Source of the DNA: an uncultured Eubacteriales bacterium
Lineage (GTDB): Bacteria; Bacillota; Clostridia; Oscillospirales; Oscillospiraceae
DNA length: 62,646 nt
Reading direction: 5' to 3'
Assembly: GCA_900545515.1 (NCBI GenBank)
Contig: UQZA01000014.1
Coordinates: forward strand, 1 to 62,646
In this document: positions 44,305 to 53,169 of the stretch, piece after piece
Position numbering within the stretch: the first letter of the stretch is position 1
Layout: the number at the start of each line of letters is the position of its first letter
Program-made: the position numbers and the translations under genes
Notes under the pieces: generated by a model
The model's input: only the letters and a program-made list of their open reading frames with translations
Told to the model about the DNA's origin: nothing
Database searches by the model: none

Positions 44305-45152
44305 AGCTGTTGCGTTCCTGCAAACTAAATATCCTACAGTGGAGGATCAACCCCAAATATGCCTTTGTGGCCATGTACATGGTCCTCTATATGTGGTATG
44401 AGACCCAGGGGTTTGTGGCCTACAGCCGGGCGCTGGGATATCCCGTGCGCCCCTGGCTGTTCCCGCTGCTGCCCTGCGACCCGGGTAATTTTGTCCCCAT
44501 TTTCCTGGCGTTTGTGCTCCTGGTCTCCGATGCGCCCTTCCGCAACCGGCAGCAGCAGTTTGTTTTGCTGCGGGTGGGCAAGGGAGCCTGGATCGGGGGG
44601 CAGCTGATGTACATTCTTTTTACCAGCGTGGTTTTTACAGCTGCCCTCTGGCTCCTGTCCTGGATTTTCCTCCTGCCGAACCTGGCATGGGGGAACGACT
44701 GGGGCCCGGTTTTGACCACCACTGCCGTGGCAGGGGGGCAGTGGGATTACAACGCCCCCTTGATCCTGTCCTATGGCTGTATGACCAGCGCCACGCCCCT
44801 GGAGGCGACCTTGTGGGTGGCGGGGGTCATGATTGCGGTGTGCTTCCTCTTGGGGGAGATCATGGTGGTGTGCAACCTGTGGGCCCGGAAGGGCGCCGGG
44901 GCGGTGGTGGTATCCGGCTTTTCCATTCTGCCCCTGGTGATCAGCGTTTTTGCCTACGCACCGCGCCTCACCAAGCGGCTTCTTTGGATTTCTCCCGTCT
45001 CCTGGCTGGACCGGAGCCTCATGGGAAACAGCCATCAAAATTTGCCGTCCTACACCTATGGGGCGCTGATGCCCATTGGGCTTGGCATCGCCCTGGGACT
45101 GCTCATCATTGGCACCATTCACCGGTGCAATCTGGATACACAGGGAGAGTGA
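44301..45152 (+). CDS. ABC-2 type permease, second subunit
   Basis: 283 residues, six to seven membrane helices, ATG 44301 in an ATGA overlap. Similar organisation to the previous permease (short basic N-terminus, then a helix near residue 18) but divergent in sequence, so the transporter probably has two different membrane subunits. The motif FRNRQQQFVLLRVGKGAWI is the cytosolic loop facing the ATPase. Substrate unknown. Confidence 0.8.
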   Translation: MKLLRSCKLNILQWRINPKYAFVAMYMVLYMWYETQGFVAYSRALGYPVRPWLFPLLPCDPGNFVPIFLAFVLLVSDAPFRNRQQQFVLLRVGKGAWIGGQLMYILFTSVVFTAALWLLSWIFLLPNLAWGNDWGPVLTTTAVAGGQWDYNAPLILSYGCMTSATPLEATLWVAGVMIAVCFLLGEIMVVCNLWARKGAGAVVVSGFSILPLVISVFAYAPRLTKRLLWISPVSWLDRSLMGNSHQNLPSYTYGALMPIGLGIALGLLIIGTIHRCNLDTQGE

Positions 45153-45156
45153 GAAC

Positions 45157-45807
45157 ATGGAAAACGCCATTGAAATCGTTCATGTGACCAAGAAATTCAA
45201 GGAAACGGTAGCGGTAAACGGGGTTACCGTCAGTCTGGAGAGGGGAAAAATCCACGGCATCATCGGGCGGAATGGGTCCGGCAAGACGGTGCTCTTTAAA
45301 TGCATCTGCGGTCTGTTTCCGGTGACGGAGGGGGAGATTACCGTTCTGGGCCAGAAAATGGGGGATGGGAAACGCGTGCCTAAGGGAGTGGGAGCCATCA
45401 TCGAAACCCCAGGTTTTCTGCCCAATTGCTCCGGCTACCAAAACCTTCGGTATCTCATGGAGCTAAGCGGGAAAGCAGACAAAGAGAGAATCCGGGGGGC
45501 TATTTCCCAGGTCGGTCTGGACCCGGACAGTAAAAAGCACGTGGGCAAATATTCCCTGGGCATGCGCCAGCGGCTGGGACTGGCTCAGGCTATCATGGAG
45601 GATCCAGAGCTTCTGATTCTGGATGAACCCATGAACGGCCTGGATAAAGGGGGCGTAGCAGAAATGCGGGAGCTGTTTCTGAAGCTAAAAGATCAGGGAA
45701 AGACCATTCTCATTGCCTCCCATAACCCGGAGGATACCCGGATTCTCTGTGACACCCTTCACGAAATGGATGGCGGGGTGATGACAGAGCGGGAGGTGCT
45801 ACGATAA
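45157..45807 (+). CDS. ABC transporter ATPase of the ABC-2 system
   Basis: 216 residues. Walker A GRNGSGKTV (the usual final Ser/Thr after Lys is Thr, followed by Val), signature YSLGMRQRLGLAQ, Walker B LLILDEPMNGLD and H-loop ASHNPED. The LGMRQR signature is the type found in BcrA/NodI-like exporters for antibiotics and lantibiotic immunity. ATG 45157 begins four bases after the permease stop. A terminator follows at 45820. Confidence 0.93.
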   Translation: MENAIEIVHVTKKFKETVAVNGVTVSLERGKIHGIIGRNGSGKTVLFKCICGLFPVTEGEITVLGQKMGDGKRVPKGVGAIIETPGFLPNCSGYQNLRYLMELSGKADKERIRGAISQVGLDPDSKKHVGKYSLGMRQRLGLAQAIMEDPELLILDEPMNGLDKGGVAEMRELFLKLKDQGKTILIASHNPEDTRILCDTLHEMDGGVMTEREVLR

Positions 45808-45819
45808 CCAATCCGTGGA

Positions 45820-45870
45820 AAGGTCTGCCGCAGGAAACAGATTGCCTGCGGCGGACCTTTTGTTTTCTTC
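45820..45870 (+). terminator. Terminator of the ABC-2 operon
   Basis: 15-bp arms AAGGTCTGCCGCAGG (45820–45834) and CCTGCGGCGGACCTT (45845–45859), with one T-G pair, followed by TTTGTTTTCTTC. Confidence 0.85.
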
Positions 45871-45910
45871 CCGGGAAGCTGCGTTTGGATGCCCCGGGGG
45901 AAAATGGAAC

Positions 45911-45938
45911 TGGACATTTCCTGGATTTGTGCTATACT
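45911..45938 (+). promoter_or_regulatory. Promoter of clpE
   Basis: TGGACA (45911–45916), a 16-base spacer and TATACT (45933–45938). No CtsR heptad repeat was seen. Confidence 0.6.
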
Positions 45939-45975
45939 TTTTCTAAACACACCCGTTTGAATTGGAGTTTGAATC

Positions 45976-48252
45976 ATGCAGCCAAAGCTTTGCGTAAAAT
46001 GTAAAAAGAATGTGGCCGTGGTGTTCATCACCCGGCTGGAAAACGGCGTCTCCCGGAACGAGGGCTACTGCCTGAAGTGCGCCCGGAAGCTGGGGATTCC
46101 GCAGATTGAAGAAGCGGTGAAGCAGATGGGCATTTCCGAGGAGGATCTGGATCTCATCAGCGACGAGATGTCCGCCGCCTTCGGCCAGAATCTGCCAGAG
46201 GAGGAGGACGAAGTGGGCAGTCAGACCGCTACCTTCCCCCTCCTGAACCAGCTCTTCAGCGGCTCCGACCGCCGCAGGGATTTGCCGGAGAAGCAGAACA
46301 AGGAGCGGGAAAAAGAGGCGCCCCCCAAGCCAAAAACCAAAAAGCACAAATTCCTGGACACCTACTGCCTGAACCTCACAGGCCAGGCCCGGGAGGGAAA
46401 GCTGGACCGGGTGGTGGGCCGGGACACGGAGACGGAGCGGGTCATTCAGATCCTGAACCGCCGCCAGAAGAACAACCCCTGCCTCATTGGCGAGCCCGGC
46501 GTGGGCAAGACCGCCATTGCCGAGGGCCTGGCCCAGCGGATTGCCCAGGGAGAGGTTCCCTTTAAGCTCCGGGATAAGGAGGTTTATCTCCTGGATCTCA
46601 CGGCTCTTGTGGCCGGGACCCAGTTCCGGGGCCAGTTTGAGAGCCGGATGAAGAGCCTCATCGCCGAGGTGAAGGCCTGCGGCAACATCATCCTGGTGAT
46701 TGACGAGGTCCATAACCTGGTGGGAGCCGGTGACGCCGAGGGCTCCATGAACGCCGCCAACATCCTGAAGCCGGCCCTGTCCCGGGGGGAGATCCAGGTC
46801 ATCGGCGCCACCACCTTCTCCGAGTACCGGAAGTACATTGAAAAGGACGCCGCCCTGGAGCGCCGGTTCCAGCCGGTGACGGTGGCGGAGCCGACTCTGG
46901 CCGAGGCGGCGGAGATTATGCGGGGGGTGGCTCACTATTACGAGCAGTTCCACGGGGTGTCCATCTCTCCGGAGATTGCCCGGCAGTGCGTGGTCCTGTC
47001 GGAGCGGTACATCACGGACCGGTTTCTGCCGGATAAGGCCATTGACCTGCTGGACGAGGCCTGCTCTGACGTGAATCTGCGCAGCAAGGAGATCTCCCAG
47101 CTGGCGGAGCTGAAAAAGGAGCGGGACGACTACGAGCTGGAGCTCCGGATGCTCACCGAGGACACGGAGGGGGAGCATTACGAGCGCCTGGCGGAGCTTC
47201 GCAGCAGGCTTTGCCGGGTGGCGGAGGAGATTGAGAAGCTGGATCAGCTGCCGCCTCCTCCCGTGACCATGGAGAATCTGGCCCGAATCATTGAGCTCTG
47301 GACCAAGATTCCCGCCAGCAAAATCAAGGCCCAGGAATATGAGCAGCTCCGCACCCTGAGTGACCGCCTGAAGGAGCGGATTGTGGGCCAGGACGAGGCG
47401 GTGGAGGCGGTGAGCCGCGCCATCCGCCGCAGCCGGGTGGGCATTTCCCCCAAGAAGAGGCCGGTTTCCTTCATTTTCGTGGGCCCCACTGGCGTGGGCA
47501 AGACGGAGCTGGTGAAATGCCTGGCCGGGGAGATGTTTGATTCGGTGGATTCCCTCATCCGCCTGGATATGTCGGAGTATATGGAAAAGCACACGGTCTC
47601 CAAGCTCATTGGCTCCCCCCCGGGCTATGTGGGCTATGACGAGGCGGGCCAGCTCACGGAGAAAATCCGCCGCAGGCCCTACAGCGTGGTTCTGTTTGAC
47701 GAGATTGAAAAGGCCCATCCCGATGTGCTGAATGTGCTCCTGCAGGTGCTGGACGACGGCCGGATCACCGACGCCCAGGGCCGTGTGGTGAATTTTGAAA
47801 ACGCCATTCTGGTGATGACCTCCAACGCCGGTTCCGACCGGAAGGGCGGCGGCCTGGGCTTTGGTCAGACCCTCACGGAGCAGAGGAAGGAGGGGGCCAT
47901 GAAGGCCCTGGGGGAGTTCCTGCGGCCGGAATTTTTGAACCGGGTGGATGAGATCATCAGCTTCAACCACCTGTCCGAGGAGAACTTCCGGGCCATTGCC
48001 GGGATTATGCTTGCTGAGCTTCGGGATTCCTTGGCGGAGCGGGGCCTGTCCCTTACCTGGGACGAAGCCCTGGGGGATTACCTTACAAAGAAGGCCTACT
48101 CCATTACCTACGGGGCCCGGAACCTCCGCCGGACCATCCAGCGGGATCTGGAGGACCCCATTGCCGAGGCCATCATTGACAGCTTCGAGTCTCCCATCTC
48201 CGCCCTCCGGGCTGTGGTCCGGGAGGGAAAGCTGGAGCTGGAGAAGGAGTGA
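45976..48252 (+). CDS. clpE: ClpE-type AAA+ protease ATPase
   Basis: 758 residues. An N-terminal zinc finger (C6, C9, C32, C35) replaces the Clp-N repeats, which marks ClpE rather than ClpC. Two AAA+ modules follow: D1 with Walker A GEPGVGKTA, and D2 with GPTGVGKTE, separated by a middle domain that includes a DDYELELRMLTED helix. It ends with a Clp D2-small domain. It unfolds proteins for ClpP during heat or disulfide stress. A CtsR operator was not seen. The downstream GNAT gene is 10 bases away and may be co-transcribed. Confidence 0.92.
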   Translation: MQPKLCVKCKKNVAVVFITRLENGVSRNEGYCLKCARKLGIPQIEEAVKQMGISEEDLDLISDEMSAAFGQNLPEEEDEVGSQTATFPLLNQLFSGSDRRRDLPEKQNKEREKEAPPKPKTKKHKFLDTYCLNLTGQAREGKLDRVVGRDTETERVIQILNRRQKNNPCLIGEPGVGKTAIAEGLAQRIAQGEVPFKLRDKEVYLLDLTALVAGTQFRGQFESRMKSLIAEVKACGNIILVIDEVHNLVGAGDAEGSMNAANILKPALSRGEIQVIGATTFSEYRKYIEKDAALERRFQPVTVAEPTLAEAAEIMRGVAHYYEQFHGVSISPEIARQCVVLSERYITDRFLPDKAIDLLDEACSDVNLRSKEISQLAELKKERDDYELELRMLTEDTEGEHYERLAELRSRLCRVAEEIEKLDQLPPPPVTMENLARIIELWTKIPASKIKAQEYEQLRTLSDRLKERIVGQDEAVEAVSRAIRRSRVGISPKKRPVSFIFVGPTGVGKTELVKCLAGEMFDSVDSLIRLDMSEYMEKHTVSKLIGSPPGYVGYDEAGQLTEKIRRRPYSVVLFDEIEKAHPDVLNVLLQVLDDGRITDAQGRVVNFENAILVMTSNAGSDRKGGGLGFGQTLTEQRKEGAMKALGEFLRPEFLNRVDEIISFNHLSEENFRAIAGIMLAELRDSLAERGLSLTWDEALGDYLTKKAYSITYGARNLRRTIQRDLEDPIAEAIIDSFESPISALRAVVREGKLELEKE

Positions 48253-48262
48253 CGGAGAACCC

Positions 48263-48958
48263 ATGACAGAGAAAGAACAGGCCCTTGCCTACCTGGGCAG
48301 GGATCCGGTGTTGAACATCAGTATGACCGAGCCCCTGCGTCTGGGCCGGGCCCATGTGGCTGCCCGGAGCAGCCGGGGTGTGGTGTTGGAAATGGACGGC
48401 ATCGCCATGGTGGCGGCGGAGGCCCCCGATGAGGCTCTGCGCCTGCTGGAGGCAGTCCCGGAGGCCAATACGTGGAATGTCATGGGAGGCGCCCTCACCC
48501 AGGCCGTGGCGGAGGCGCTGGACCTGGAGGAAGGCAGCCGCTGCTACCAGGCGGCCTACTTCCGGGGGGACCCCCTGCCGGTCCGGGCCGACGTGCGGCC
48601 CCTGGACATGAGCTTCTTCCAGGCGGTCCTGGACGGCTACAGCCTCTTCCACGACCCGGAGTATGTGGAGGACCGTCTGAAGGCCGGTGTCATTTTCGGC
48701 GCCTTTGTGGACGGCCGCCTGGCCGGCTTCGTAGGGGAGCACCACGAGGGCAGCATGGGCATGCTGGAGGTCTTTCCCCCATATCGCGGCCACGGCCTGG
48801 GCCTGGCCCTGGAGAGCTTCCAAATCAACCGCTACCTCTCCCAGGGCCGGGTGCCCTTCGACCAGGTCATCGTGGGCAACGAGAAGTCCATGGGCCTGCA
48901 GAGGAAGGTGGGTATGGAGCTCTCCAAGGATACCATGTCCTGGCTACACCGCAAATAA
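48263..48958 (+). CDS. GNAT-family N-acetyltransferase
   Basis: 231 residues from ATG 48263. The C-terminal GNAT fold (about 120–228) shows GVIFGAFVDGRLAGFVGEH and the acetyl-CoA loop PPYRGHGLGLAL (R/Q-x-x-G-x-G/A), then QVIVGNEKSMGLQRKVGM. The N-terminal 110 residues resemble the second half-domain of two-GNAT proteins. Substrate unknown. Confidence 0.85.
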   Translation: MTEKEQALAYLGRDPVLNISMTEPLRLGRAHVAARSSRGVVLEMDGIAMVAAEAPDEALRLLEAVPEANTWNVMGGALTQAVAEALDLEEGSRCYQAAYFRGDPLPVRADVRPLDMSFFQAVLDGYSLFHDPEYVEDRLKAGVIFGAFVDGRLAGFVGEHHEGSMGMLEVFPPYRGHGLGLALESFQINRYLSQGRVPFDQVIVGNEKSMGLQRKVGMELSKDTMSWLHRK

Positions 48959-49183
48959 AACCCAACACAGCCCGGGAGCATGCCTGACGGCAGCCCCCGG
49001 GCTGAGGTATATCTGGAAGAGAAAATGCAGTTGCCCTGTCCTTGTGACGGACAATTCTACCGTTGCAATGGTCCAGGGAAAGCGCACGCCGCTCCTGGTT
49101 CTAACCCGTCCCTGCCGGACATACCCTGTACTACACCATGGCAGGAGCGCCCTCCTGCCGAGACTGAAGGAGGCAGGATGGCG

Positions 49184-50659
49184 ATGGAAAAATCCATTTA
49201 TCAAGAGATTGCAGCCAGAACCGGCGGAGATATTTATGTGGGCGTGGTGGGCCCGGTCCGGACGGGGAAGTCCACCCTCATCAAGCGGGTGATGGAGGAG
49301 CTGGTGATTCCCAACATCTCCGACCCTTACCGGAAGGAGCGGGCCCGGGATGAGCTTCCCCAAAGCGGCTCCGGTAAGACCATTATGACCTCGGAGCCTA
49401 AATTCGTGCCGGAGGAGGCGGTGGAGATTTCCCCCGACGGGACGGCAAAGCTCCGGGTGCGGATGATCGACTCCGTGGGCTATATGGTGGCCGGGGCCGT
49501 GGGGGCCACGGAGGACGGGGCGCCCCGGATGGTGACCACCCCCTGGTATGACCATGAGATTCCCATGACCGAGGCGGCGGAGCTGGGTACCAAAAAGGTG
49601 ATGGAGGATCACTGCTCCATTGGCCTGGTGGTGACCACCGACGGCACCATCACGGACATTCCCCGGGCGGACTATGTGGCCGCTGAGGACCGGGCCATTG
49701 GGGATATGAAGGCCACGGGGAAGCCCTTTGTGGTGGTGGTCAACAGCCGGGAACCCCGGGGAGAGGCTGCCCGGGAGCTGTGCAGCCGGATCCAGGAGAC
49801 CTATCAGGTGAAGGCGCTCTGTGCCGACTGCCAGACCATGAGCGCCCAAGAGATTGGGGAGCTCCTGCGGGACCTGCTGTATGCCTTCCCCATGCAGGAG
49901 CTGCGGGTGTACCTCCCCCGGTGGATGGACGGCCTGGAGTACGACCACCCGGTGAAGGCGGCGCTTTACGATGCGCTGGCCGCCCGGGCCGGCGAGATTT
50001 CCGAAATGTGCCAGGCGGAGACGGTGCTGGGGACCCTCACGGAGGTGGAGCACGTGGCCGGTTGCCGCTTGCGGGAAATCGACCTGGGCAGCGGCATGGT
50101 AGCCTGCGAGCTTCAGTTCCCGGAGAGCCTGTATTATGACATTCTCAGCGGCAAGACCGGCTTTGACATCACGGGAGAGGGTGAGCTCATGGAGCTGCTC
50201 ACGGAGCTGGCCCAGGTGAAGCGGTCCTATGACAAAATTGCCTCGGCTCTGGAGGAGGCCAGCGCCACCGGCTACGGCGTGGTGATGCCTACCCGGGGGG
50301 AGATGAAGCTGGAGGCCCCGGAGATCGTCCGCAAGGGAAGCGCCTACGGCGTGAAGCTGAAGGCCGGCGCGCCCTCCATCCACATGCTGCGGGTGGACCT
50401 GGACACGGAGATCAGCCCCATGGTAGGGGATGAGAAACAGTCCCAGGACCTGGTGAACAGCCTGTCTGAGCAGTACCAGACTGCACCGGATCAGCTGTGG
50501 GAGAGCAATATTTTTGGTAAGTCCGTCTTTGAAATGGTGAACGACGGCCTCACCACCAAGCTGCGCCGGATGCCCGATGATGTGCGGGTGAAATTCCGGG
50601 GCTCCCTGGCCCGGGTGGTCAACGAAGGGGCCACAGGGATGATTTGTATCATCTTTTAA
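49184..50659 (+). CDS. spoIVA: Stage IV sporulation protein A (SpoIVA)
   Basis: 491 residues, matching the 492 of B. subtilis. The P-loop GVVGPVRTGKST sits near residue 28. SpoIVA is the ATP-hydrolysing, self-polymerising base of the spore coat, made in the mother cell. The family start MEK..Y..IA.RTGGDIY fits ATG 49184; ATG 49178, closer to the GGAGG at 49169–49173, is possible and would add MA. A sigma-E promoter could not be identified with confidence in the 220 bases upstream. Confidence 0.95.
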   Translation: MEKSIYQEIAARTGGDIYVGVVGPVRTGKSTLIKRVMEELVIPNISDPYRKERARDELPQSGSGKTIMTSEPKFVPEEAVEISPDGTAKLRVRMIDSVGYMVAGAVGATEDGAPRMVTTPWYDHEIPMTEAAELGTKKVMEDHCSIGLVVTTDGTITDIPRADYVAAEDRAIGDMKATGKPFVVVVNSREPRGEAARELCSRIQETYQVKALCADCQTMSAQEIGELLRDLLYAFPMQELRVYLPRWMDGLEYDHPVKAALYDALAARAGEISEMCQAETVLGTLTEVEHVAGCRLREIDLGSGMVACELQFPESLYYDILSGKTGFDITGEGELMELLTELAQVKRSYDKIASALEEASATGYGVVMPTRGEMKLEAPEIVRKGSAYGVKLKAGAPSIHMLRVDLDTEISPMVGDEKQSQDLVNSLSEQYQTAPDQLWESNIFGKSVFEMVNDGLTTKLRRMPDDVRVKFRGSLARVVNEGATGMICIIF

Positions 50660-50662
50660 TGG

Positions 50663-50720
50663 AAAAACTGCCCTCAAATTCCGATGTACTTCGGATTTGA
50701 GGGCAGTTTGGCTATTTTTT
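50663..50720. terminator. Bidirectional terminator between spoIVA and the aminotransferase gene
   Basis: AACTGCCCTCAAATTCCG pairs with CGGATTTGAGGGCAGTT; T-rich sequence to the right and A-rich to the left serve the convergent transcripts. Confidence 0.85.
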
Positions 50721-51986
50721 CAGCGCCAGCTCCGGGTGCCGGGCGGCTACCACGGAGAAGGCGTCGTTGGCAATGTCAATGGCCAGGGCGATGTCTTCGT
50801 CGGTGATGGCGGCGTTCAGGAAGTGGTTGTGGTGGCTGGCCAGGAACAGACCTCGGCTGACGCATTCGGCCACCCACTCTTGGTGGAGCATCAGGCTGTC
50901 GTCATTGGCAATTCGCAGGTAAAAGAGGGCCGGTTCGCCAGAGACCACCAGGTCAAAGCCGTGGGCCTTGGCGGCGGTCTGGAAGCCCTGGGTGAGCTGC
51001 AACCCCATGCGTCGGAAGAGGGCCGGGGCGTCCAGGGCCTTCAGCTTCTGGATGCAGGCGATGCAAGCTGCAAAAGGCTCCGCGCTCATCCAATAGGAGC
51101 CGGTGAAGGAAATGGAGGAGGCGGTGGCCTTCAGGTGCTCCCGGCCGCAGACGGCGGACATGTTGTAGCCGTTGGCCAGGGCCTTACAGAAGCAAATGAG
51201 GTCCGCCTGGAAGCCATAGTAGTGGTCCGAGCCCTGAAGGTCCAGCCGGAAGCCGGTGCGCACGTCGTCGATGATGAGGACGATGCCCCGCTTGTCGCAG
51301 AACTGGCGGACGGAGGCCCAGAATTCCTTGGTGGCGCAGCGGTTGTCGGCGAAATTGCCGTGGTCGTAGGGCTGGGCGATGAGGGCGGCCACGTCGCCGC
51401 CGCAGGCATCATAGGCCGCCTCCATAGCGGGCAGGTCGAACCAGGGTACCACAAGGTTGTTGGCTACCTCCTCCGGCAGGACACCGGGGTAGTCGGCTTT
51501 CATGGCCCAGGGGTCGTTGCCGTGGTAGTAGCCCCGGAGGAACATGGTCTTCTTCTTCCCTGTGAAGGCCCGGGCGGTGAGGATGGAGAAGGTGGTGGCG
51601 TCGGTGCCGTTTTTCATGAAGAAGGCCCAGTCCGCCATGGCCACGGTGTCCACCAGCAGCTCGGCGCACTCCACCATTTTATAGGAGGGGGCGGTGGTGC
51701 AGTTTCCGGCCATCAGCTGCTCCATGGCGGCCCGGTCCACGTCGGGGTCGCCGTAGCCCAGGACATTGGGTCCATAGGCGCACATGAGGTCCAGGTAGGG
51801 GTTCCCATCCAGGTCCCAGAAATAGGCGCCCTTGGCCTTGGAGGACAGGAGCGGCCACTTCTCCAGGGGGAGAAACAGGCCCTCGGAGGGCCCCAAATGG
51901 CCGTAAACCCCGGAGGGGATGACCTGCAGCGCCCGGTCAAACCAGGCCCGGCTTTTGGTGTGTTGGTATTCAGGGTATTTGCTCAT
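50712..51986 (-). CDS. Class III aminotransferase, glutamate-1-semialdehyde-aminomutase-like
   Basis: 424 residues, fold-type I PLP enzyme. The Schiff-base lysine is K268 in CFCKALANGYNMSAVCG. The cofactor motif reads IIDDVRTGFR where most members have DEV. NGTDATTFSILTARA binds PLP phosphate. Closest in pattern to GSA aminomutase and decarboxylating or amino-sugar relatives, but it may not act in haem synthesis since no hem genes lie nearby. The stop lies within the shared terminator. It is preceded 11 bases upstream by an SCP2-like gene, which suggests a common pathway. Confidence 0.85.
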   Translation of the reverse strand: MSKYPEYQHTKSRAWFDRALQVIPSGVYGHLGPSEGLFLPLEKWPLLSSKAKGAYFWDLDGNPYLDLMCAYGPNVLGYGDPDVDRAAMEQLMAGNCTTAPSYKMVECAELLVDTVAMADWAFFMKNGTDATTFSILTARAFTGKKKTMFLRGYYHGNDPWAMKADYPGVLPEEVANNLVVPWFDLPAMEAAYDACGGDVAALIAQPYDHGNFADNRCATKEFWASVRQFCDKRGIVLIIDDVRTGFRLDLQGSDHYYGFQADLICFCKALANGYNMSAVCGREHLKATASSISFTGSYWMSAEPFAACIACIQKLKALDAPALFRRMGLQLTQGFQTAAKAHGFDLVVSGEPALFYLRIANDDSLMLHQEWVAECVSRGLFLASHHNHFLNAAITDEDIALAIDIANDAFSVVAARHPELALKK

Positions 51987-51997
51987 AACGGCTCCTC

Positions 51998-52762
51998 CTA
52001 AGACAGATACGCGGACACCCGGTTCAGAATCCGGTTGATGTTATCCACCATGGAGAGCATGCCTCGCAGGTGGATGGTGCCCTTGCACATTTCGTTGATG
52101 GTGGAGACCTGGCCGGTGAAGAGGCCGTAAGCCAGGTCGATGGTGGCGAATTCCATCACGGCCCGGGGATGCTCCGCTGGGGCCTTGAGGGTGGTGAAAT
52201 GGTGGTCCCGGACGGAAATCGTCACCTGCGCTACATCCCGAATCCCCAGAGAGACCTCCCCATCCACGGTGTAGCTGGCAGAGATTTGGGAAATGGAATC
52301 GGTGTTGGCCAGAGCGGAAATGGCTCCGGCAATGGTGTACATGGTGAGAACGGTGCTTTTTTCAAAAAAAGCCCGGTCCTTGAGTGCTTCTTCAGAAGGC
52401 CGGAGCAGTTCTGTGAGCCGGTTCGTCAGCTGGGTGAAGGGACCCAGGAGGAAGGGGAGAAGCTGCACCGGGTTTTTCCCGGGTAGGCCGGGCTTATTCT
52501 CGTCAATGAGGGCGTTGAACTTTTCTGGCGAGGAAAAGTTCATTTTACAGGTGCACCCCCCGTCCCCTTCGGTCATGCGGCAGCCCTCCTGGGTAAAGTG
52601 GAAGGTGCAGCAAGGGCCGTCTTTGACCTGAAAACACAGACTTACAGGCTTCTTGAGACCGGAGAGAATCTTTTTGGAAGCTTCGTCCAAGCTGCACAGA
52701 TTTTCCAGGGTGCCCAAGACGCCATACATGTTCACATATGCCATGGCTTTTGGTTCTTTCAT
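51998..52762 (-). CDS. SCP2-like protein with a Cys-rich patch
   Basis: 254 residues from ATG 52762 (AGGGAG ribosome site 9 bases upstream on the minus strand). The N-terminal half has the SCP2/UbiT-like lipid-binding pattern (VSLCFQVKDGPCCTFHFT...MNFSSPEKFNALIDENKP), with cysteines in GPCC, GC and GGCTC that could bind a metal. The second half has no family I recognise. It forms an operon with the aminotransferase. The lipid or cofactor bound is unknown. Confidence 0.7.
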   Translation of the reverse strand: MKEPKAMAYVNMYGVLGTLENLCSLDEASKKILSGLKKPVSLCFQVKDGPCCTFHFTQEGCRMTEGDGGCTCKMNFSSPEKFNALIDENKPGLPGKNPVQLLPFLLGPFTQLTNRLTELLRPSEEALKDRAFFEKSTVLTMYTIAGAISALANTDSISQISASYTVDGEVSLGIRDVAQVTISVRDHHFTTLKAPAEHPRAVMEFATIDLAYGLFTGQVSTINEMCKGTIHLRGMLSMVDNINRILNRVSAYLS

Positions 52763-52869
52763 ATGGTTCGCTCCCTTCGGGGCCGATCCGGACGTACAGC
52801 CTGCGCTCAGCGACTGGCCCTTTCGACCGGTGTATACCCCCATTGGCGGTATGGACCGCTGTTGGTGCC

Positions 52870-52898
52870 ATTATAACATACCTTGTCCACTCTGAAAA
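52870..52898 (-). promoter_or_regulatory. Promoter of the SCP2/aminotransferase operon
   Basis: On the minus strand an extended -10 TGTTATAAT (TATAAT at 52870–52875) with a weak TTTTCA (52893–52898) 17 bases upstream. Confidence 0.6.
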
Positions 52899-52996
52899 GA
52901 GAAAGGTTTGATGGCTCCCGCTTTGGGGCCGCCATTGGCTTCAGCTGTGGGAAGCCCCACTGCTCCGGTTTTGCTGAATTTGAGCTTGAGATGCAA

Positions 52997-53025
52997 TTGA
53001 CAAGGCGGGGTGAACGTGGTATCAT
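52997..53025 (+). promoter_or_regulatory. Sigma-A promoter of the thiamine operon
   Basis: TTGACA (52997–53002), a 17-base spacer and TATCAT (53020–53025), directly before the TPP riboswitch. Confidence 0.8.
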
Positions 53026-53032
53026 GAAGGAA

Positions 53033-53118
53033 AATCGGGGGAGCTTGTGAAGCAGGCTGAGAGGAAGTCATCTAACTTCGACCCTTTACCTGATGCGGAT
53101 AATGCCGCCGTAGGGAGT
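53033..53118 (+). ncRNA. TPP (THI-element) riboswitch
   Basis: The conserved blocks appear in order: GGGGGAGC, CTGAGA (53057–53062), TCGACC, CCTGATGCGGATAATGCC and GTAGGGA (53110–53116). A terminator hairpin follows within 20 bases. It should shut off thiWMED when thiamin pyrophosphate is abundant. Confidence 0.95.
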
Positions 53119-53136
53119 CATAACTTGATTCTTTCG

Positions 53137-53169
53137 GGGGCATTTTGGGAAGATGCCTCCGATTTTTAT
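53137..53169 (+). terminator. Terminator of the TPP riboswitch
   Basis: GGGGGCAT pairs with ATGCCTCC (one G-U), 9-base loop, followed by GATTTTTATT. Confidence 0.8.

Noticed and set aside
45943..48264. 773-residue frame on the minus strand
   Set aside because: Antisense shadow of clpE; GC-rich third positions create long frames, and the sequence lacks any family pattern.
48959..49183. Sigma-E promoter before spoIVA
   Set aside because: A CATACCCTG-like -10 is present near 49120, but no acceptable -35 lies at the right distance.
48944..50677. 577-residue frame on the minus strand
   Set aside because: Shadow of spoIVA, whose length and motifs match the family.
50697..52001. 434-residue plus-strand frame
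   Set aside because: Antisense to the PLP enzyme gene; composition is typical of a shadow frame.
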